Source of the DNA: Synergistaceae bacterium
GTDB taxonomy: Bacteria; Synergistota; Synergistia; Synergistales; Thermovirgaceae
Reading direction: 5' to 3'
Assembly (NCBI GenBank): GCA_012729145.1
Contig: JAAYDT010000012.1
Coordinates: 1 to 45,077 of the forward strand
DNA: 45,077 nucleotides
Shown here piece by piece: positions 1 through 9,204 of this stretch. The position numbers and the translations under genes are program-made. The notes under the pieces were generated by a model. It was given only the letters and a program-made list of their open reading frames with translations, was not told the origin of the DNA and did not search any database. Within the stretch, counting starts at the first letter, position 1. Each line of letters opens with the position of its first letter.

Positions 1-123
1 AACGCGACCTTTGAGGTCAAGCTGATCCAGCCCATCGCCATGGACCAGGGGCTGCGTTTCGCGGTCCGCGAGGGCGGCAGGACCGTCGGCGCCGGCGTCG
101 TCACAGAGATACTCGATAACTGA
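1..123 (+). CDS. tuf: Elongation factor Tu, C-terminal end (partial)
   Basis: The first 40 codons read in frame 1 to a TGA and match the last beta-barrel domain of EF-Tu, including the stretch [18 protein letters not shown] that binds aminoacyl-tRNA. EF-Tu is the GTPase that carries aminoacyl-tRNA to the ribosome. The start and the GTPase domain lie outside the window. The next gene, rpsJ, begins 20 bases downstream on the same strand, which is the usual fusA-tuf-rpsJ link between the str and S10 operons. The identification is secure although only the tail is visible. Confidence 0.95.
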   Translation, partial: NATFEVKLIQPIAMDQGLRFAVREGGRTVGAGVVTEILDN

Positions 124-143
124 TCCAGGGGGAGGAAGTCACA

Positions 144-449
144 GTGGCAAAGAAGATCCGGATCAAGCTCAAGGCGTTCGACCACAGGGCACTGGACTCC
201 TCCGCGTTCCAGATAGCGGAGACGGCACAGCGTACGGGGGCCAAGGTTTCCGGGCCTATCCCCCTTCCTACGGAAGTGAACAAGTACACGGTCCTCAAGT
301 CGCCGCACAAGGACAAGGACGCAAGGGAGCAGTTTGAAATGAGGACTCATAAGCGGCTCATCGACATTATCGACCCGACGCAGAAGACCATGGAGTCGCT
401 TATGCAGCTGAATCTCCCCTCCGGAGTTGATATCCAGATCAAGCTTTAA
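144..449 (+). CDS. rpsJ: 30S ribosomal protein S10
   Basis: S10 is a small-subunit head protein that also acts as NusE in transcription antitermination. The 101-residue protein has the normal family length and the conserved [13 protein letters not shown] opening and GPIPLPT loop. The start is GTG at 144, preceded by a strong GGGGGAGG ribosome binding site at about 128-135; the stop is TAA. It is the first gene of the S10 cluster, directly after tuf. No separate promoter is visible in the 20-base gap, so it is probably read through from tuf. Confidence 0.98.
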   Translation: MAKKIRIKLKAFDHRALDSSAFQIAETAQRTGAKVSGPIPLPTEVNKYTVLKSPHKDKDAREQFEMRTHKRLIDIIDPTQKTMESLMQLNLPSGVDIQIKL

Positions 450-477
450 TGGGGAGCAATGAGCTGAAAGGAGAGAG

Positions 478-1125
478 ATGGTACTGATGGGTATGGGAAT
501 TCTAGGTCGCAAGCTGGGAATGACCCAGATCTTCGACGAAAAGGGGCAGTCAGTCCCGGTAACAGTTGTCGAGGCAGGTCCGTGCAGTGTCGTAGCGGTC
601 AAGAGTGATGCTGCCGACGGTTACACCGCCCTGAGCCTGTCCTTTGGGGACATCAAGCCGTCAAAGCTCAACAGGCCTGACAGGGGTGTCTTCGAGAAGA
701 AGGGTCTCGAGCCCAAGAGGTGGATCCGCGAGTTCAGGGTGGAAGACACCGACGGCTACGAAGTGGGCAGTGTTGTCTCCGTCGAACTCTTCGAGACCGG
801 CGACGTGGTGGATGTTGCCGGACGGAGCAAGGGAAAGGGATTTGCCGGCGTTATCAAGCGGCATCACTTCGGAGGCGGGCCGGCAAGTCACGGCGCTTCA
901 AAGTTTCACCGGGAGCCAGGTTCTGCCGGGGCAAGCAGCTTCCCGGGTCATATCTTCAAGGGAAAGACAATGCCGGGAAGGATGGGCGGCGAACGGGTAA
1001 CGGTCAAGAACCTGTCCATAGCCGGCGTTGATCCTGAAAACAACCTTCTGCTGATCAGGGGCGCCGTTCCAGGACCAAGGAACGGGCTCGTGATGATCCG
1101 CAGGCAGGTTGGGGCACCACGGTAA
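478..1125 (+). CDS. rplC: 50S ribosomal protein L3
   Basis: L3 is an early-assembly protein near the peptidyl transferase centre. The protein is 215 residues from ATG 478, or 212 from ATG 487. AGGAG at 469-473 is 4 bases from the first ATG and 13 from the second, so 478 is slightly favoured, although most L3 proteins begin nearer the MGMGILGRKLGMTQ segment. The glycine-rich core HFGGGPASHGASKFHR and the GRMGGERVTVKNL segment are typical of the family. It lies 28 bases after rpsJ and 15 before rplD. Confidence 0.97.
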   Translation: MVLMGMGILGRKLGMTQIFDEKGQSVPVTVVEAGPCSVVAVKSDAADGYTALSLSFGDIKPSKLNRPDRGVFEKKGLEPKRWIREFRVEDTDGYEVGSVVSVELFETGDVVDVAGRSKGKGFAGVIKRHHFGGGPASHGASKFHREPGSAGASSFPGHIFKGKTMPGRMGGERVTVKNLSIAGVDPENNLLLIRGAVPGPRNGLVMIRRQVGAPR

Positions 1126-1140
1126 GGAGGCAGCGGAGCT

Positions 1141-1767
1141 ATGCCGACTGTGAAAGTAATCAATTTCAAGGGAGAGATCATCGGCGAGGAGAGCCTTTCC
1201 GATTCCGTCTTCGCGGCTCCCGTCCATGTTCCGGCCATGCACCAGGTGGTGGTGGCCCAGCAGGCCAACGCCAGGCAGGGCACCCACTCCACCAAGACCC
1301 GCGGAGAGGTCCGCGGAGGCGGCAGGAAGCCATGGAGACAGAAACATACCGGAAGGGCCAGGCACGGTAGCAGAAGGTCCCCCATATGGGTGGGCGGAGG
1401 GATAACCCATGGGCCACACCCCAGGGACTATCACCAGAAGGTCAACAAAAAGGTCAGAAGACTTGCCCTGAAGAGCGCACTTTCACTGAAAGTCAGCGAG
1501 GGCAGCCTTGTACTGCTGGACAGCATCGACATCGAGAAGCCCAGCACCAAGGTAATGGCATCCTTCCTGTCGGAGATCGATGCGGGCAAGAAGGTCCTGA
1601 TCATGGTGGGCGAGAGCAGTCCGGCTATCTACAAGTCGGCCTCGAACATCCCCGGGACGATGGTCCTCCACGTGGACAGCATCAATGTCTACGACATCCT
1701 GAACCACAACAGGATGGTCCTGACAATGGACGCTGCCAGGAAGATCGAGGAGGTGTACGGGGCATGA
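1141..1767 (+). CDS. rplD: 50S ribosomal protein L4
   Basis: L4 lines the peptide exit tunnel. The 208-residue protein carries the long basic loop with GTHSTKTRGEVRGGGRKP, RQKHTGRARHGS and SPIWVGGG, which reaches into the tunnel. In enterobacteria L4 also represses its own operon through a leader; no such leader can be judged here because rpsJ follows tuf closely. The TGA stop overlaps the ATG of rplW in an ATGA arrangement, which points to coupled translation. Confidence 0.98.
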   Translation: MPTVKVINFKGEIIGEESLSDSVFAAPVHVPAMHQVVVAQQANARQGTHSTKTRGEVRGGGRKPWRQKHTGRARHGSRRSPIWVGGGITHGPHPRDYHQKVNKKVRRLALKSALSLKVSEGSLVLLDSIDIEKPSTKVMASFLSEIDAGKKVLIMVGESSPAIYKSASNIPGTMVLHVDSINVYDILNHNRMVLTMDAARKIEEVYGA

Positions 1768-2060
1768 AGGCGCTGCCGCAGGATATCATTCTGAGGCCGG
1801 TCATCACTGAAAAGAGCAGCCGGCTGATGGAGCAGAACAAGTATACTTTCGAAGTCCACCCCCGGGCCAACAAGATCGAGGTCAGGGACGCCGTGTCCTC
1901 TCTCTTCAAGGTCAAGGTGGTCAAGGTCAGCACTATCTACGTAAGGCCAAAACCGAAGAGGATGGGCGCCTTCCTGGGCAAGTCCAGGTCCTGGAAGAAA
2001 GCCATCGTGACCGTCGCGGCCGGTGAGCGCATCGAGTTCTTCGAAGGCGCCAACGCGTAG
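1764..2060 (+). CDS. rplW: 50S ribosomal protein L23
   Basis: L23 sits at the tunnel exit and is the docking site for trigger factor and signal recognition particle. The 98-residue protein begins [19 protein letters not shown] and contains the family pattern [21 protein letters not shown]. The open frame extends upstream inside rplD, but homology and the ATGA overlap with rplD set the start at 1764. The stop at 2060 is 19 bases before rplB. Confidence 0.97.
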   Translation: MKALPQDIILRPVITEKSSRLMEQNKYTFEVHPRANKIEVRDAVSSLFKVKVVKVSTIYVRPKPKRMGAFLGKSRSWKKAIVTVAAGERIEFFEGANA

Positions 2061-2079
2061 GCGGGGAGGTATCAAGAAG

Positions 2080-2907
2080 ATGGGTATCAAAAAATACAAG
2101 GCCTATACGCCGGGACGCAGGACCATGACGACCTCCTCTTTCGAGGAGATCACCAGGACCGAACCAGAGAGATCCCTCGTGGAGTCTCTGAAGAAGACCG
2201 GCGGTCGCAACAACCTCGGAAGGATCACCATGAGACACCGGGGAGGCGGCTCAAAGCGGCTCTACAGGATCATCGACTTCAGGCGCAACAAGATAGGGAT
2301 CCCCGGTAAGGTCGCATCGATCGAGTACGATCCCAACCGCTCTGCCAGGATCGCCCTGATCAATTATGCCGACGGCGAGAAGAGATACATTCTCGCACCC
2401 GTTGGCCTCGGGGTCGGGGACACCATCACGGCAGGACCGGATTCGGACATTCGCCCCGGGAATGCCCTCAAGCTCAGGGATATCCCTGTGGGAACCTTCA
2501 TCCACAACATCGAACTCGAGCCGGGCCGCGGCGGTGTACTGGTCAGATCGGCAGGAACTTCGGCACAGCTCATGGCCAAGGAGGGCAAGAAGGCCTTCAT
2601 CAGGCTTCCCAGTGGGGAGCTCCGTCTGGCCCTGCTTGAGTGCATGGCAACTATCGGACAGATAGGTAACGAGGACCATGAGAACCTCACTAGCGGCAAG
2701 GCTGGAAAGACCCGCTGGCTGGGCAGGCGGCCTCACGTCAGAGGCATGGTCATGAACCCCGTAGACCACCCCATGGGCGGTGGAGAGGGGCGGAGCAAGT
2801 CGCACAAGCATCCGGTATCTCCTTGGGGGACGCCCGCCAAGGGGTACAGAACCCGTAAACGCAAGCCGTCGGACAAGTTCATCGTACGGCGCCGTTACGA
2901 GAAGTAG
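2080..2907 (+). CDS. rplB: 50S ribosomal protein L2
   Basis: L2 is one of the most conserved large-subunit proteins and is needed for subunit joining and peptidyl transfer. The 275-residue protein starts [14 protein letters not shown] at ATG 2080, 10 bases after GGGGAGGT. The signature [14 protein letters not shown] near residue 225 carries the histidine linked to peptidyl transferase function, and the tail is strongly basic. A longer open frame reaching to 2023 overlaps rplW and has no homology support. Confidence 0.98.
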   Translation: MGIKKYKAYTPGRRTMTTSSFEEITRTEPERSLVESLKKTGGRNNLGRITMRHRGGGSKRLYRIIDFRRNKIGIPGKVASIEYDPNRSARIALINYADGEKRYILAPVGLGVGDTITAGPDSDIRPGNALKLRDIPVGTFIHNIELEPGRGGVLVRSAGTSAQLMAKEGKKAFIRLPSGELRLALLECMATIGQIGNEDHENLTSGKAGKTRWLGRRPHVRGMVMNPVDHPMGGGEGRSKSHKHPVSPWGTPAKGYRTRKRKPSDKFIVRRRYEK

Positions 2908-2925
2908 TGGTAGGGAGGGACGGAA

Positions 2926-3207
2926 ATGGCTCGTTCCACGAAGAAGGGACCCTTTGTCGAGCAGAAGCTTCTCCGCAAGGTAGAGGCCATGAACGAAGAA
3001 GGCAAGAAAAGAGTCATCAAGACGTGGTCCAGGCGTTCCACCATCGTTCCGGATATGATCGGGCACACCATCGCCGTGCACAACGGCAGGACCCATATCC
3101 CGATCTTTATAAGCGAGAACATGGTTGGTCACAAGCTTGGGGAGTTCGCTCCCACGCGCAAGTTCGGCGGTCACGCCGGGCAGGAACGCTCCACCCGCGT
3201 CCGTTAG
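2926..3207 (+). CDS. rpsS: 30S ribosomal protein S19
   Basis: S19 is located in the head of the small subunit next to S13 and contacts the A-site tRNA region. The 93-residue protein begins [16 protein letters not shown] and contains the signature [15 protein letters not shown] followed by [13 protein letters not shown]. Length and sequence are typical. It starts 18 bases after rplB and ends 12 bases before rplV, in the usual S10-operon order. Confidence 0.98.
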   Translation: MARSTKKGPFVEQKLLRKVEAMNEEGKKRVIKTWSRRSTIVPDMIGHTIAVHNGRTHIPIFISENMVGHKLGEFAPTRKFGGHAGQERSTRVR

Positions 3208-3219
3208 GAGGGGCTTTTT

Positions 3220-3552
3220 ATGGAAGCTAAAGCCATTGCAAGGCAGGTGCGACTTTCGCCCACAAAATCGAGGCAGGTCCTTACGCTGATCAGGGGGAAG
3301 AAGGCCGGTCAGGCCCTTGATACGCTCCGGTTCACCCCGAAGAAGGCGGCCAGGGTCGTCGAGAAGGTTCTGAAGAGCGCGATCGCCAATGCCGAGCATA
3401 ACTATGGAATGGATATGGATCGACTGGTTGTTGTAAAGGCCTACGCCGACCAGGGTCCATCTATGAAGCGCTGGCAGCCGGTCTCGATGGGCAGGGTGCA
3501 TGCCTACAAGCATCGTACCAGCCATATCACCGTAGTGGTTGCAGAGCGCTAA
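3220..3552 (+). CDS. rplV: 50S ribosomal protein L22
   Basis: L22 spans the exit tunnel with an extended beta hairpin and is a known site of macrolide resistance changes. The 110-residue protein opens [21 protein letters not shown] and ends with the hairpin region [18 protein letters not shown]. It follows rpsS with a 12-base gap that holds AGGAGGGG. The TAA at 3550-3552 is followed by the ribosome binding site of rpsC. Confidence 0.98.
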   Translation: MEAKAIARQVRLSPTKSRQVLTLIRGKKAGQALDTLRFTPKKAARVVEKVLKSAIANAEHNYGMDMDRLVVVKAYADQGPSMKRWQPVSMGRVHAYKHRTSHITVVVAER

Positions 3553-3565
3553 GGAGGGTTGACCG

Positions 3566-4234
3566 TTGGGCCAGAAAGTACACCCTGTTGGGTATCGCCT
3601 TGGAATAGTGCGCGACTGGGAATCGAGATGGTACGCGGGCCGCAAGGATTACGCGGAGAAACTGCATGAGGACCTGAAGCTCAGGGAGTGGATCGTCAAA
3701 AGGTGGTCTCACGCAGGCATCTCGAAGATAGAGATCGAACGTATAGGCAAGGTCATCCGGTTCACGATCTGGACCGCGCGACCCGGTGTAGTCATAGGGA
3801 AGGGCGGCACGGAGATCCAGAAGGTCAGGGAGGAGATCCAGGAGTTGACGGGCAACAAGATCATGATCAACGTCCAGGAGATCAAGAGCCCCGACAAGGA
3901 AGCCCAGGTCGTGGCTGAAGGGGTCGCTTCGGCCCTGGAGAGGCGGGTTAGCTTCCGCCGGGCCATGAAGCAGTCCATCTTCCGTGCCATGAAATCCGGT
4001 GCCGACGGGATCAAGGTCCAGTGCAGCGGAAGGCTTGGCGGCGCCGAGATCGCCAGGACCGAGTGGTACCTTGAGGGTCGTCTGCCTCTATCCACTCTGA
4101 GGGCCGATATCGATTACGGTTTCGCCGAAGCCCGGACAATATACGGTGTGATAGGTATCAAGGTCTGGATCAACAAAGGTCAGGCCGTGAGGCCTGCTCC
4201 TGCCGGAAGCCAGGAACCTGTCGAGAGGGGGTAG
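3566..4234 (+). CDS. rpsC: 30S ribosomal protein S3
   Basis: S3 forms part of the mRNA entry tunnel and carries a KH RNA-binding domain. The 222-residue protein begins [14 protein letters not shown], the family start, from a TTG codon at 3566 preceded by AAGGAGGG at 3551-3558. The KH loop [11 protein letters not shown] is present near residues 75-85, and the C-terminal S3 domain contains [13 protein letters not shown]. The TTG start is the only unusual point. It ends 6 bases before rplP. Confidence 0.98.
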   Translation: MGQKVHPVGYRLGIVRDWESRWYAGRKDYAEKLHEDLKLREWIVKRWSHAGISKIEIERIGKVIRFTIWTARPGVVIGKGGTEIQKVREEIQELTGNKIMINVQEIKSPDKEAQVVAEGVASALERRVSFRRAMKQSIFRAMKSGADGIKVQCSGRLGGAEIARTEWYLEGRLPLSTLRADIDYGFAEARTIYGVIGIKVWINKGQAVRPAPAGSQEPVERG

Positions 4235-4240
4235 AAGGAC

Positions 4241-4663
4241 ATGCTTATGCCGAAAAGGGTCAAATACCGCAAGCCTTTCCGACGCCCCTTGAGCGGTATG
4301 GCCAAGGGGGGCAAGACAGTTGCCTTCGGAGAGTACGGCCTTCAGGCCCTAGAGTGTGCCTGGATAACCGCCCGGCAGATCGAGGCCGCCCGTGTGGCGA
4401 TCTCCCGTAAGATGAAGAAGGGTGGCAAGACCTGGATCAGGATATTCCCGGACCACCCCTTCACCAAGAAGCCCCTTGAGACACGTATGGGCAAGGGAAA
4501 GGGCAATCCGGAGTTCTGGGTAGCCCCCGTACGGAGAGGGAGGATCATGTTCGAAATAGCGGGAGTCCCAAGGGAAGTGGCAGAAAAGGCTTTTCTCACG
4601 GCATCTCACAAGCTGCCGATCAAGGTCCGCCTGGTAACCCGGGAAGGAATGGGTGGTGAATAA
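4241..4663 (+). CDS. rplP: 50S ribosomal protein L16
   Basis: L16 organizes the A-site region of the large subunit. The 140-residue protein starts [14 protein letters not shown], as in many bacteria; an ATG two codons later gives MPKRVKYRK and cannot be excluded. The conserved core [22 protein letters not shown] with the FWVAPVR segment is intact. It is followed 2 bases later by rpmC. Confidence 0.98.
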   Translation: MLMPKRVKYRKPFRRPLSGMAKGGKTVAFGEYGLQALECAWITARQIEAARVAISRKMKKGGKTWIRIFPDHPFTKKPLETRMGKGKGNPEFWVAPVRRGRIMFEIAGVPREVAEKAFLTASHKLPIKVRLVTREGMGGE

Positions 4664-4665
4664 GG

Positions 4666-4872
4666 ATGAATGCCAGGGAACTGCGCGAATTGTCCTTAGA
4701 TGAACTGAACGACAAGCACAGACAGTTCAAGGAAGAACTTTTCAATCTCCGGTTCCAGCATGCCATAGGCCAGCTTGGGAACACCGGGCGCATCGGAGAG
4801 GTCAAGAGATCCATCGCCAGGGTTCTTACCGTTATGCGGGAGAAGGAGATCGGGCTCAAACGCCCGGTGTAG
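4666..4872 (+). CDS. rpmC: 50S ribosomal protein L29
   Basis: L29 is a small helical protein at the tunnel exit beside L23. The 68-residue sequence [16 protein letters not shown] and the later [17 protein letters not shown] segment match the two-helix family fold, and the length is normal. It starts 2 bases after rplP stops, so translation is probably coupled, and it precedes rpsQ by 13 bases. Confidence 0.97.
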   Translation: MNARELRELSLDELNDKHRQFKEELFNLRFQHAIGQLGNTGRIGEVKRSIARVLTVMREKEIGLKRPV

Positions 4873-4885
4873 GGGGGAACTCGGG

Positions 4886-5179
4886 ATGAATGAAAGAACC
4901 ATCTCCAGAAAGACAAGAGTCGGTACCGTCGTCAGCGACCGTATGGAAAAGACGGTGGTCATCAAGGTTGACCGCATGGCCAAGCACTCCCTTTACGGCA
5001 AGCCCGTCCTGAGGAGCAAGAAGTTCATGGCCCATGACGAGGAAGAGACCTGCCGCATCGGGGACAAGATAAGGATCGAGGAGACTCGCCCCCTTAGCCG
5101 ACACAAGCGGTGGAAGGTTGTCGAGATAATCGAGAGGGCACCGGTCCTCGGCGGCAGCCAGGATAAGGAGGCGCAGTAG
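4886..5179 (+). CDS. rpsQ: 30S ribosomal protein S17
   Basis: S17 is an OB-fold primary binder of 16S rRNA. Homology sets the start at ATG 4886 (MNERTISRKTRVGTVVSD), giving 97 residues; the open frame extends upstream into rpmC but that part is a shadow. The segments MEKTVVIKVDRMAKH, YGKPVLRSKKFMAHDE and IEETRPLSRHKRW are diagnostic. The TAG stop directly abuts the ATG of rplN at 5180. Confidence 0.97.
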   Translation: MNERTISRKTRVGTVVSDRMEKTVVIKVDRMAKHSLYGKPVLRSKKFMAHDEEETCRIGDKIRIEETRPLSRHKRWKVVEIIERAPVLGGSQDKEAQ

Positions 5180-5548
5180 ATGATCCAGCTGCGGACGGTT
5201 ATGAAGGTCGCCGACAACTCAGGCGCCAAGAAGATAATGTGCATCCAGGTCCTGGGGGGGAGCAGGAAACGTTACGCCTCTGTCGGTGACATAGTGGTGG
5301 CCTCCGTCAAGGAAGCCATCCCCAACAGCAACGCCGGCAAGGGCGATGTGGTCAAGGCCGTTGTCGTCAGGACCAAAAAAGAGGTCCGAAGGAAAGACGG
5401 TTCCTACGTCAGGTTCGATGACAACGCGGCGGTGCTCATCGACAACAACGGCGACCCCAGGGGTACCAGGATCTTCGGCCCTGTGGCCCGCGAGCTCAGG
5501 GAGAAGCGGTTCATGAGGATCGTCTCCCTTGCTCCGGAAGTTGTTTAG
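5180..5548 (+). CDS. rplN: 50S ribosomal protein L14
   Basis: L14 lies at the subunit interface, forms bridge B8 and binds the silencing factor RsfS. The 122-residue protein begins [21 protein letters not shown], a near-universal opening, and has the [16 protein letters not shown] segment. It starts with no gap after rpsQ and its stop overlaps the AGGAGG that serves rplX. Confidence 0.99.
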   Translation: MIQLRTVMKVADNSGAKKIMCIQVLGGSRKRYASVGDIVVASVKEAIPNSNAGKGDVVKAVVVRTKKEVRRKDGSYVRFDDNAAVLIDNNGDPRGTRIFGPVARELREKRFMRIVSLAPEVV

Positions 5549-5560
5549 GAGGAATTGGCG

Positions 5561-5887
5561 ATGAGCAAGATCAGGATCAGAAAGGGAGACCGGGTACAGG
5601 TCATATCCGGCAAGGACAAGGGAAAAGAGGGGAAGGTCCTTCGCTGTTTCCCGGCCAGGGATCTTGTTCTGGTCGAGGGAGTCAACGTGGTCACCAAGCA
5701 CGTGAAACCTTCGGCCAAGAACCCTCAGAGCGGGATAGTCAAGCAGGAGGCTCCCATTTACTCCAGCAAGGTCAAGCTCGTCTGTACGGCCTGCGGCGCC
5801 GCGACCAGGGTCGGAAGGGCCTTTCTTGAGGACGGACGGAAGGTCCGTGTTTGCAAGAAGTGCGGCGAGATAATCGATAAGGTGTAG
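5561..5887 (+). CDS. rplX: 50S ribosomal protein L24, zinc-ribbon form
   Basis: L24 starts assembly of the large subunit. From ATG 5561 the protein is 108 residues, [21 protein letters not shown], with a KOW motif near the start. AGGAGGA at 5547-5553 lies 7 bases upstream, so this ATG is preferred to the TTG at 5555. Cysteine pairs C75/C78 and C98/C101 form a putative zinc ribbon in the C-terminal third, a variant seen in many anaerobes. It precedes rplE by 12 bases. Confidence 0.97.
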   Translation: MSKIRIRKGDRVQVISGKDKGKEGKVLRCFPARDLVLVEGVNVVTKHVKPSAKNPQSGIVKQEAPIYSSKVKLVCTACGAATRVGRAFLEDGRKVRVCKKCGEIIDKV

Positions 5888-5899
5888 TGGGGAGGCGAC

Positions 5900-6445
5900 T
5901 TGACGATGCCGCGTCTGGCAGATCTTTACAAGAAAGAGATCACGGGGAAGCTCCAGAAGGAGTTCGGGTATACGAACCTGATGGAGGTACCCCGGATCCA
6001 GAAGGTTGTAGTGAACATAGGGGTGGGAGAGGCGAAGGTGGACTACAAGTTCATGGAGGCCTCCATTGCCGAACTTCGAACAATTACGGGGCAGCAGCCC
6101 ATGATGAAGAGGGCCAGGAAGTCCGTTGCGGGCTTCAAGCTCCGTGAAGGGATGCCTGTGGGGTGTTCCGTAACGCTCCGGGGGGCAAGGATGTGGGAGT
6201 TCCTTGACAGGCTCATCTCCCTTGCACTGCCCAGGATCAAGGACTTCCAGGGGCTGTCGCCCAGGGGTTTCGACGGCCACGGTAACTACAACCTTGGTCT
6301 GAAGGAGCAGCTGATATTCCCCGAGATCGATTACGACAAGGTAAACAGGATCAGGGGGATGAACATATCCATCGTTTCCACGGCGAGATCGGACGAAGAG
6401 GCAATGAGCCTGCTTCAGGCTCTTGGAATGCCTTTTGTCCGGTAA
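5900..6445 (+). CDS. rplE: 50S ribosomal protein L5
   Basis: L5 binds 5S rRNA and contacts the P-site tRNA. The 181-residue protein reads from TTG 5900; an ATG at 5906 would remove two residues. GGGGAGG at 5888-5894 is 5 bases from the TTG and 11 from the ATG. Family segments include [38 protein letters not shown] and [18 protein letters not shown]. Length is normal. It is followed by rpsN after 17 bases. Confidence 0.97.
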   Translation: MTMPRLADLYKKEITGKLQKEFGYTNLMEVPRIQKVVVNIGVGEAKVDYKFMEASIAELRTITGQQPMMKRARKSVAGFKLREGMPVGCSVTLRGARMWEFLDRLISLALPRIKDFQGLSPRGFDGHGNYNLGLKEQLIFPEIDYDKVNRIRGMNISIVSTARSDEEAMSLLQALGMPFVR

Positions 6446-6462
6446 GGGAGGAGATGTAGCGA

Positions 6463-6648
6463 ATGGCCCGAAAAGCTATGAGAATCAAGGCCACGAGAGA
6501 ACCCAAGTTCAAGGTCAGGTCCTACACCAGGTGCCCTCTCTGTGGTCGTGTCCACGCCTACATGAGGCAATTCAATATGTGCCGTTGTTGCTTCCGGAAG
6601 CTGGCCCGGGAAGGCAAGATCCCCGGTGTGGTCAAATCCAGCTGGTAG
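6463..6648 (+). CDS. rpsN: 30S ribosomal protein S14, zinc-binding (type Z)
   Basis: S14 helps build the head of the small subunit. At 61 residues this is the short, zinc-binding form: the pairs C24/C27 and C40/C43 (RCPLCGR and CRCCFR) are complete. The C-terminal [13 protein letters not shown] is typical. Bacteria of this type sometimes keep a second zinc-free S14 elsewhere that replaces this one when zinc is scarce; none is in the window. It sits between rplE and rpsH in the spc order. Confidence 0.98.
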   Translation: MARKAMRIKATREPKFKVRSYTRCPLCGRVHAYMRQFNMCRCCFRKLAREGKIPGVVKSSW

Positions 6649-6677
6649 CAAGGGATGCGGTCAAGGAGGCTATTGCA

Positions 6678-7082
6678 ATGTATGTGAATGACCCTATAGG
6701 GGACATGCTCACGCGCATCCGGAACGCCAACATGGTCTTCCATGAGACGGTCGACATGCCCCTCAGCAAGGTCAAGCTTGCTATTGCCAGGATCCTCAAG
6801 GAAGAGGGCTATGTGAAGAACTTCAAGGTCGTCAACGATCCCAAGAAGCCTTACGCGACCCTCAGGCTTTTCCTTTCCTACGGCCCGCAGAAGGAGCGCG
6901 TTATCCAGGGTCTCAGGAGGATCAGCAAGCCCGGACGCAGGATCTATGTGCAGAAGGACGAGCTCCCAAGTGTCATGAAGGGGCTCGGAACCGCCATCAT
7001 ATCGACCTCGAAGGGCATGATGCCCGACGCCGAAGCCCGTAAGCTGGGCCTTGGCGGAGAAGTAGTCTGCTTCATCTGGTAG
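6678..7082 (+). CDS. rpsH: 30S ribosomal protein S8
   Basis: S8 binds the central domain of 16S rRNA and in enterobacteria represses the spc operon. The start is ATG 6678, 8 bases after AAGGAGG (6663-6669), giving 134 residues that open [18 protein letters not shown]. The C-terminal signature [20 protein letters not shown] is present. The open frame continues upstream across rpsN but that part is not homologous. It ends 12 bases before rplF. Confidence 0.98.
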   Translation: MYVNDPIGDMLTRIRNANMVFHETVDMPLSKVKLAIARILKEEGYVKNFKVVNDPKKPYATLRLFLSYGPQKERVIQGLRRISKPGRRIYVQKDELPSVMKGLGTAIISTSKGMMPDAEARKLGLGGEVVCFIW

Positions 7083-7094
7083 GAGGTGTCATTA

Positions 7095-7631
7095 GTGTCG
7101 AGAATTGGAAGGAAACTGATAGACATACCCTCCGGTGTGAGCCTTTCGGTCGATAGCGGAAAGGTCAATGTCAAGGGGCCCAAGGGGGAGCTGTCGGTGG
7201 ACCTCGTCCCCGGAATAGATGTATCCGTCGAGGACAGTTCCATCAAGGTAACCCGGCAGAGCGACGACAAGAAGACCAGGGCTTACCACGGGATGATGAG
7301 GGCACTGGTCAACAACCTTGTCCAGGGTGTCAGTAGCGGATTCGAGAGACAGCTCGAGATCGTTGGTGTCGGCTGGCGTGCCCAGATGCAGGGCAAGACA
7401 CTGATAATGAACCTGGGATTCTCCCACCCCGTGGAGTACAACCCCCCCGAGGGAGTGGAGATAACCACTGACGGGCCCACGAAGATCACCGTGAAAGGGA
7501 TAGACAAGCAGGCCGTCGGTCACACGGCGGCGGTCATCAGGGGTTTCAGACCGCCCGAGCCCTACAAGGGCAAGGGCATCAGGTATGTCGGCGAGCACAT
7601 AATCCGTAAAGCCGGCAAGGCCGGAGCCTAG
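7095..7631 (+). CDS. rplF: 50S ribosomal protein L6
   Basis: L6 lies near the factor-binding site of the large subunit. GTG 7095 gives [15 protein letters not shown] and 178 residues. An in-frame GTG at 7086 overlaps the AGGAGG at 7081-7086 and therefore cannot use it, so 7095 is the better start. The tail contains [22 protein letters not shown], which is diagnostic. rplR follows after 20 bases. Confidence 0.97.
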   Translation: MSRIGRKLIDIPSGVSLSVDSGKVNVKGPKGELSVDLVPGIDVSVEDSSIKVTRQSDDKKTRAYHGMMRALVNNLVQGVSSGFERQLEIVGVGWRAQMQGKTLIMNLGFSHPVEYNPPEGVEITTDGPTKITVKGIDKQAVGHTAAVIRGFRPPEPYKGKGIRYVGEHIIRKAGKAGA

Positions 7632-7651
7632 CTAGCGAGGTGAAGGGCAGG

Positions 7652-8017
7652 ATGAAAAAGAGAACCAGGAACGATATGCGCTTGATCAGGCATCGCAGAC
7701 TTCGCAAGACCCTTTCCGGTACTGCGGAGCGCCCGCGCCTTGCTGTATTCCGCAGCCTTGAACATATGTATGCCCAGGTCATAGATGACACGAAGGGTCA
7801 TACGCTGGTCGCCGCCTCGACTCTGGACAAGAGCGTAAGGTCCGGCCTGGAGGGAGCGGATGCCTTTGAGGCCGCACGGACCGTGGGCAGGGTTATCGCT
7901 GAAAGGGCCAAAGAAAAGGGCATTACCCAGGTCCTTTTCGACCGTGGGGGGCATATGTACCACGGCAAGGTAAAGGCCCTGGCAGACGCGGCCCGTGAAG
8001 CCGGCCTGAAGTTCTAA
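7652..8017 (+). CDS. rplR: 50S ribosomal protein L18
   Basis: L18 binds 5S rRNA with L5. From ATG 7652 the protein is 121 residues ([19 protein letters not shown]), the usual length; an in-frame GTG at 7640 adds four residues but overlaps the AGG that would serve as ribosome binding site. [20 protein letters not shown] and the C-terminal [21 protein letters not shown] are characteristic. It is followed by rpsE after 14 bases. Confidence 0.97.
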   Translation: MKKRTRNDMRLIRHRRLRKTLSGTAERPRLAVFRSLEHMYAQVIDDTKGHTLVAASTLDKSVRSGLEGADAFEAARTVGRVIAERAKEKGITQVLFDRGGHMYHGKVKALADAAREAGLKF

Positions 8018-8031
8018 GGAGGGTGCAGGAT

Positions 8032-8544
8032 ATGAGGGAACACAACGGCGGCCCAAAAGGGCAGGAAATGATCGAAAGAGTCGTCTCCATAAACCGCGTC
8101 AGCAAGGTCGTGAAGGGCGGCAAGAGATTCAAGTTCAGCGTCCTTGTGGTTGTCGGTGACGGGATCCAGAACGTGGGTATAGGGATCGGCAAGGCCAGGG
8201 AGATATCCGAGGCAGTGAGAAAGGGCATTGAGAAGGCCAAGAAGAACCAGGTCGAACTGAAGAGGGTCGGCAGCAGCATCCCCCATGACATAGTGGGTCA
8301 TTTCGGAGCTGCCGAAGTCCTCCTCAAGCCGGCTGCCCCCGGAACGGGAGTTATCGCCGGTGGTGCTGTCCGGGCCATCATGGAGCTTGGTGGCGTCAGT
8401 GACGTACTGACCAAGGTTATCGGCAGGACCTCGAACCCTATCAACGTGGCATACGCCACCATGAAGGCGCTGAAGGGACTCCGCACTCCGGCCGAGGTAA
8501 TGAGACTCCGGGGCAAGGAAGCGCCTCAGGCCCAGGAAGCGTAG
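8032..8544 (+). CDS. rpsE: 30S ribosomal protein S5
   Basis: S5 lies at the mRNA entry and affects decoding accuracy. ATG 8032 lies 8 bases after AGGAGGG (8017-8023) and gives 170 residues; an in-frame GTG at 8023 lies inside that site. The S5 double-stranded RNA-binding fold is marked by [19 protein letters not shown], and the C-terminal domain by [20 protein letters not shown]. It precedes rpmD by 14 bases. Confidence 0.98.
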   Translation: MREHNGGPKGQEMIERVVSINRVSKVVKGGKRFKFSVLVVVGDGIQNVGIGIGKAREISEAVRKGIEKAKKNQVELKRVGSSIPHDIVGHFGAAEVLLKPAAPGTGVIAGGAVRAIMELGGVSDVLTKVIGRTSNPINVAYATMKALKGLRTPAEVMRLRGKEAPQAQEA

Positions 8545-8558
8545 GGGGCTGAACGACA

Positions 8559-8771
8559 ATGGCCAAGCTTAGGATAACCCTGAAGAAGAGCACAATAGGC
8601 CGGCCTCCCCGCCAGGGGCAGACGGTCCGTGCATTGGGACTGAGAAAGATCAGGCAGTCTGTCGTACATGAAGACAACCCCCAGATCCGAGGGATGGTCG
8701 CCGCAATAGAGCACCTGGTGGACTGGGAGATAGTAGAAGAACAGGGGGGAGAGGCTCGTGGGAATTCATGA
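8559..8771 (+). CDS. rpmD: 50S ribosomal protein L30
   Basis: L30 is a small large-subunit protein. The 70-residue sequence contains [23 protein letters not shown] and ends with a short extension beyond the usual length of about 60. The final 14 bases overlap the beginning of rplO in another frame, so the extension may exist only because the stop lies inside the next gene. Translation of the two is probably coupled. Confidence 0.95.
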   Translation: MAKLRITLKKSTIGRPPRQGQTVRALGLRKIRQSVVHEDNPQIRGMVAAIEHLVDWEIVEEQGGEARGNS

Positions 8772-9204
8772 ACTCCGGCCTGCTCCTGGGTCGAAGAAAA
8801 AACCTAAAAGATTGGGGCAGGGTGTCGGGACCGGCAAGGGCAAGACTGCCGGAAAGGGGAACAAGGGCCAGAAGGCCAGAAGCGGCGGAGGGGTCCGTCC
8901 CGGTTTCGAAGGCGGGCAGATGCCCCTTTCGAGGAGGACCCCCAAGAGAGGTTTCAGCAACGCAAGGTTCAAGAAGACCTTTCAGCTGGTGAACGTAGAG
9001 AGGCTGGAGGAACTTTTTGAGAACGGCAGCAAGGTAGGTATTCCCGAGATGATAATGGCGGGCCTTGTCCGGAGTGGCAAGAAGCCTGTGAAGGTCCTCG
9101 GGGACGGTGAAGTTTCCAAGGCACTGACCGTGAAGGCCAACGCCTTCAGCGCCCAGGCAGTGGCCAAGATAGAGGCTGCAGGCGGGAAGACCGAGGTGAT
9201 CTAG
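8758..9204 (+). CDS. rplO: 50S ribosomal protein L15
   Basis: L15 is a late-assembly large-subunit protein. It starts at GTG 8758 ([18 protein letters not shown]) and is 148 residues long. The glycine- and lysine-rich N-terminal half ([22 protein letters not shown], here split over residues 21-42) and the [17 protein letters not shown] segment identify it. It overlaps rpmD by 14 bases and its TAG directly abuts the GTG of secY. Confidence 0.97.
   Translation: MGIHELRPAPGSKKKPKRLGQGVGTGKGKTAGKGNKGQKARSGGGVRPGFEGGQMPLSRRTPKRGFSNARFKKTFQLVNVERLEELFENGSKVGIPEMIMAGLVRSGKKPVKVLGDGEVSKALTVKANAFSAQAVAKIEAAGGKTEVI

Noticed and set aside
2251-3645. 464-codon minus-strand open frame opposite rplB-rpsS-rplV
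   Set aside because: It is a shadow of highly conserved ribosomal genes in GC-rich DNA, and its predicted product has no recognizable domain.
5219-6280. 353-codon minus-strand frame opposite rplN-rplX-rplE
   Set aside because: The opposite strand is secured by three conserved ribosomal proteins; no ribosome binding site or homology supports it.
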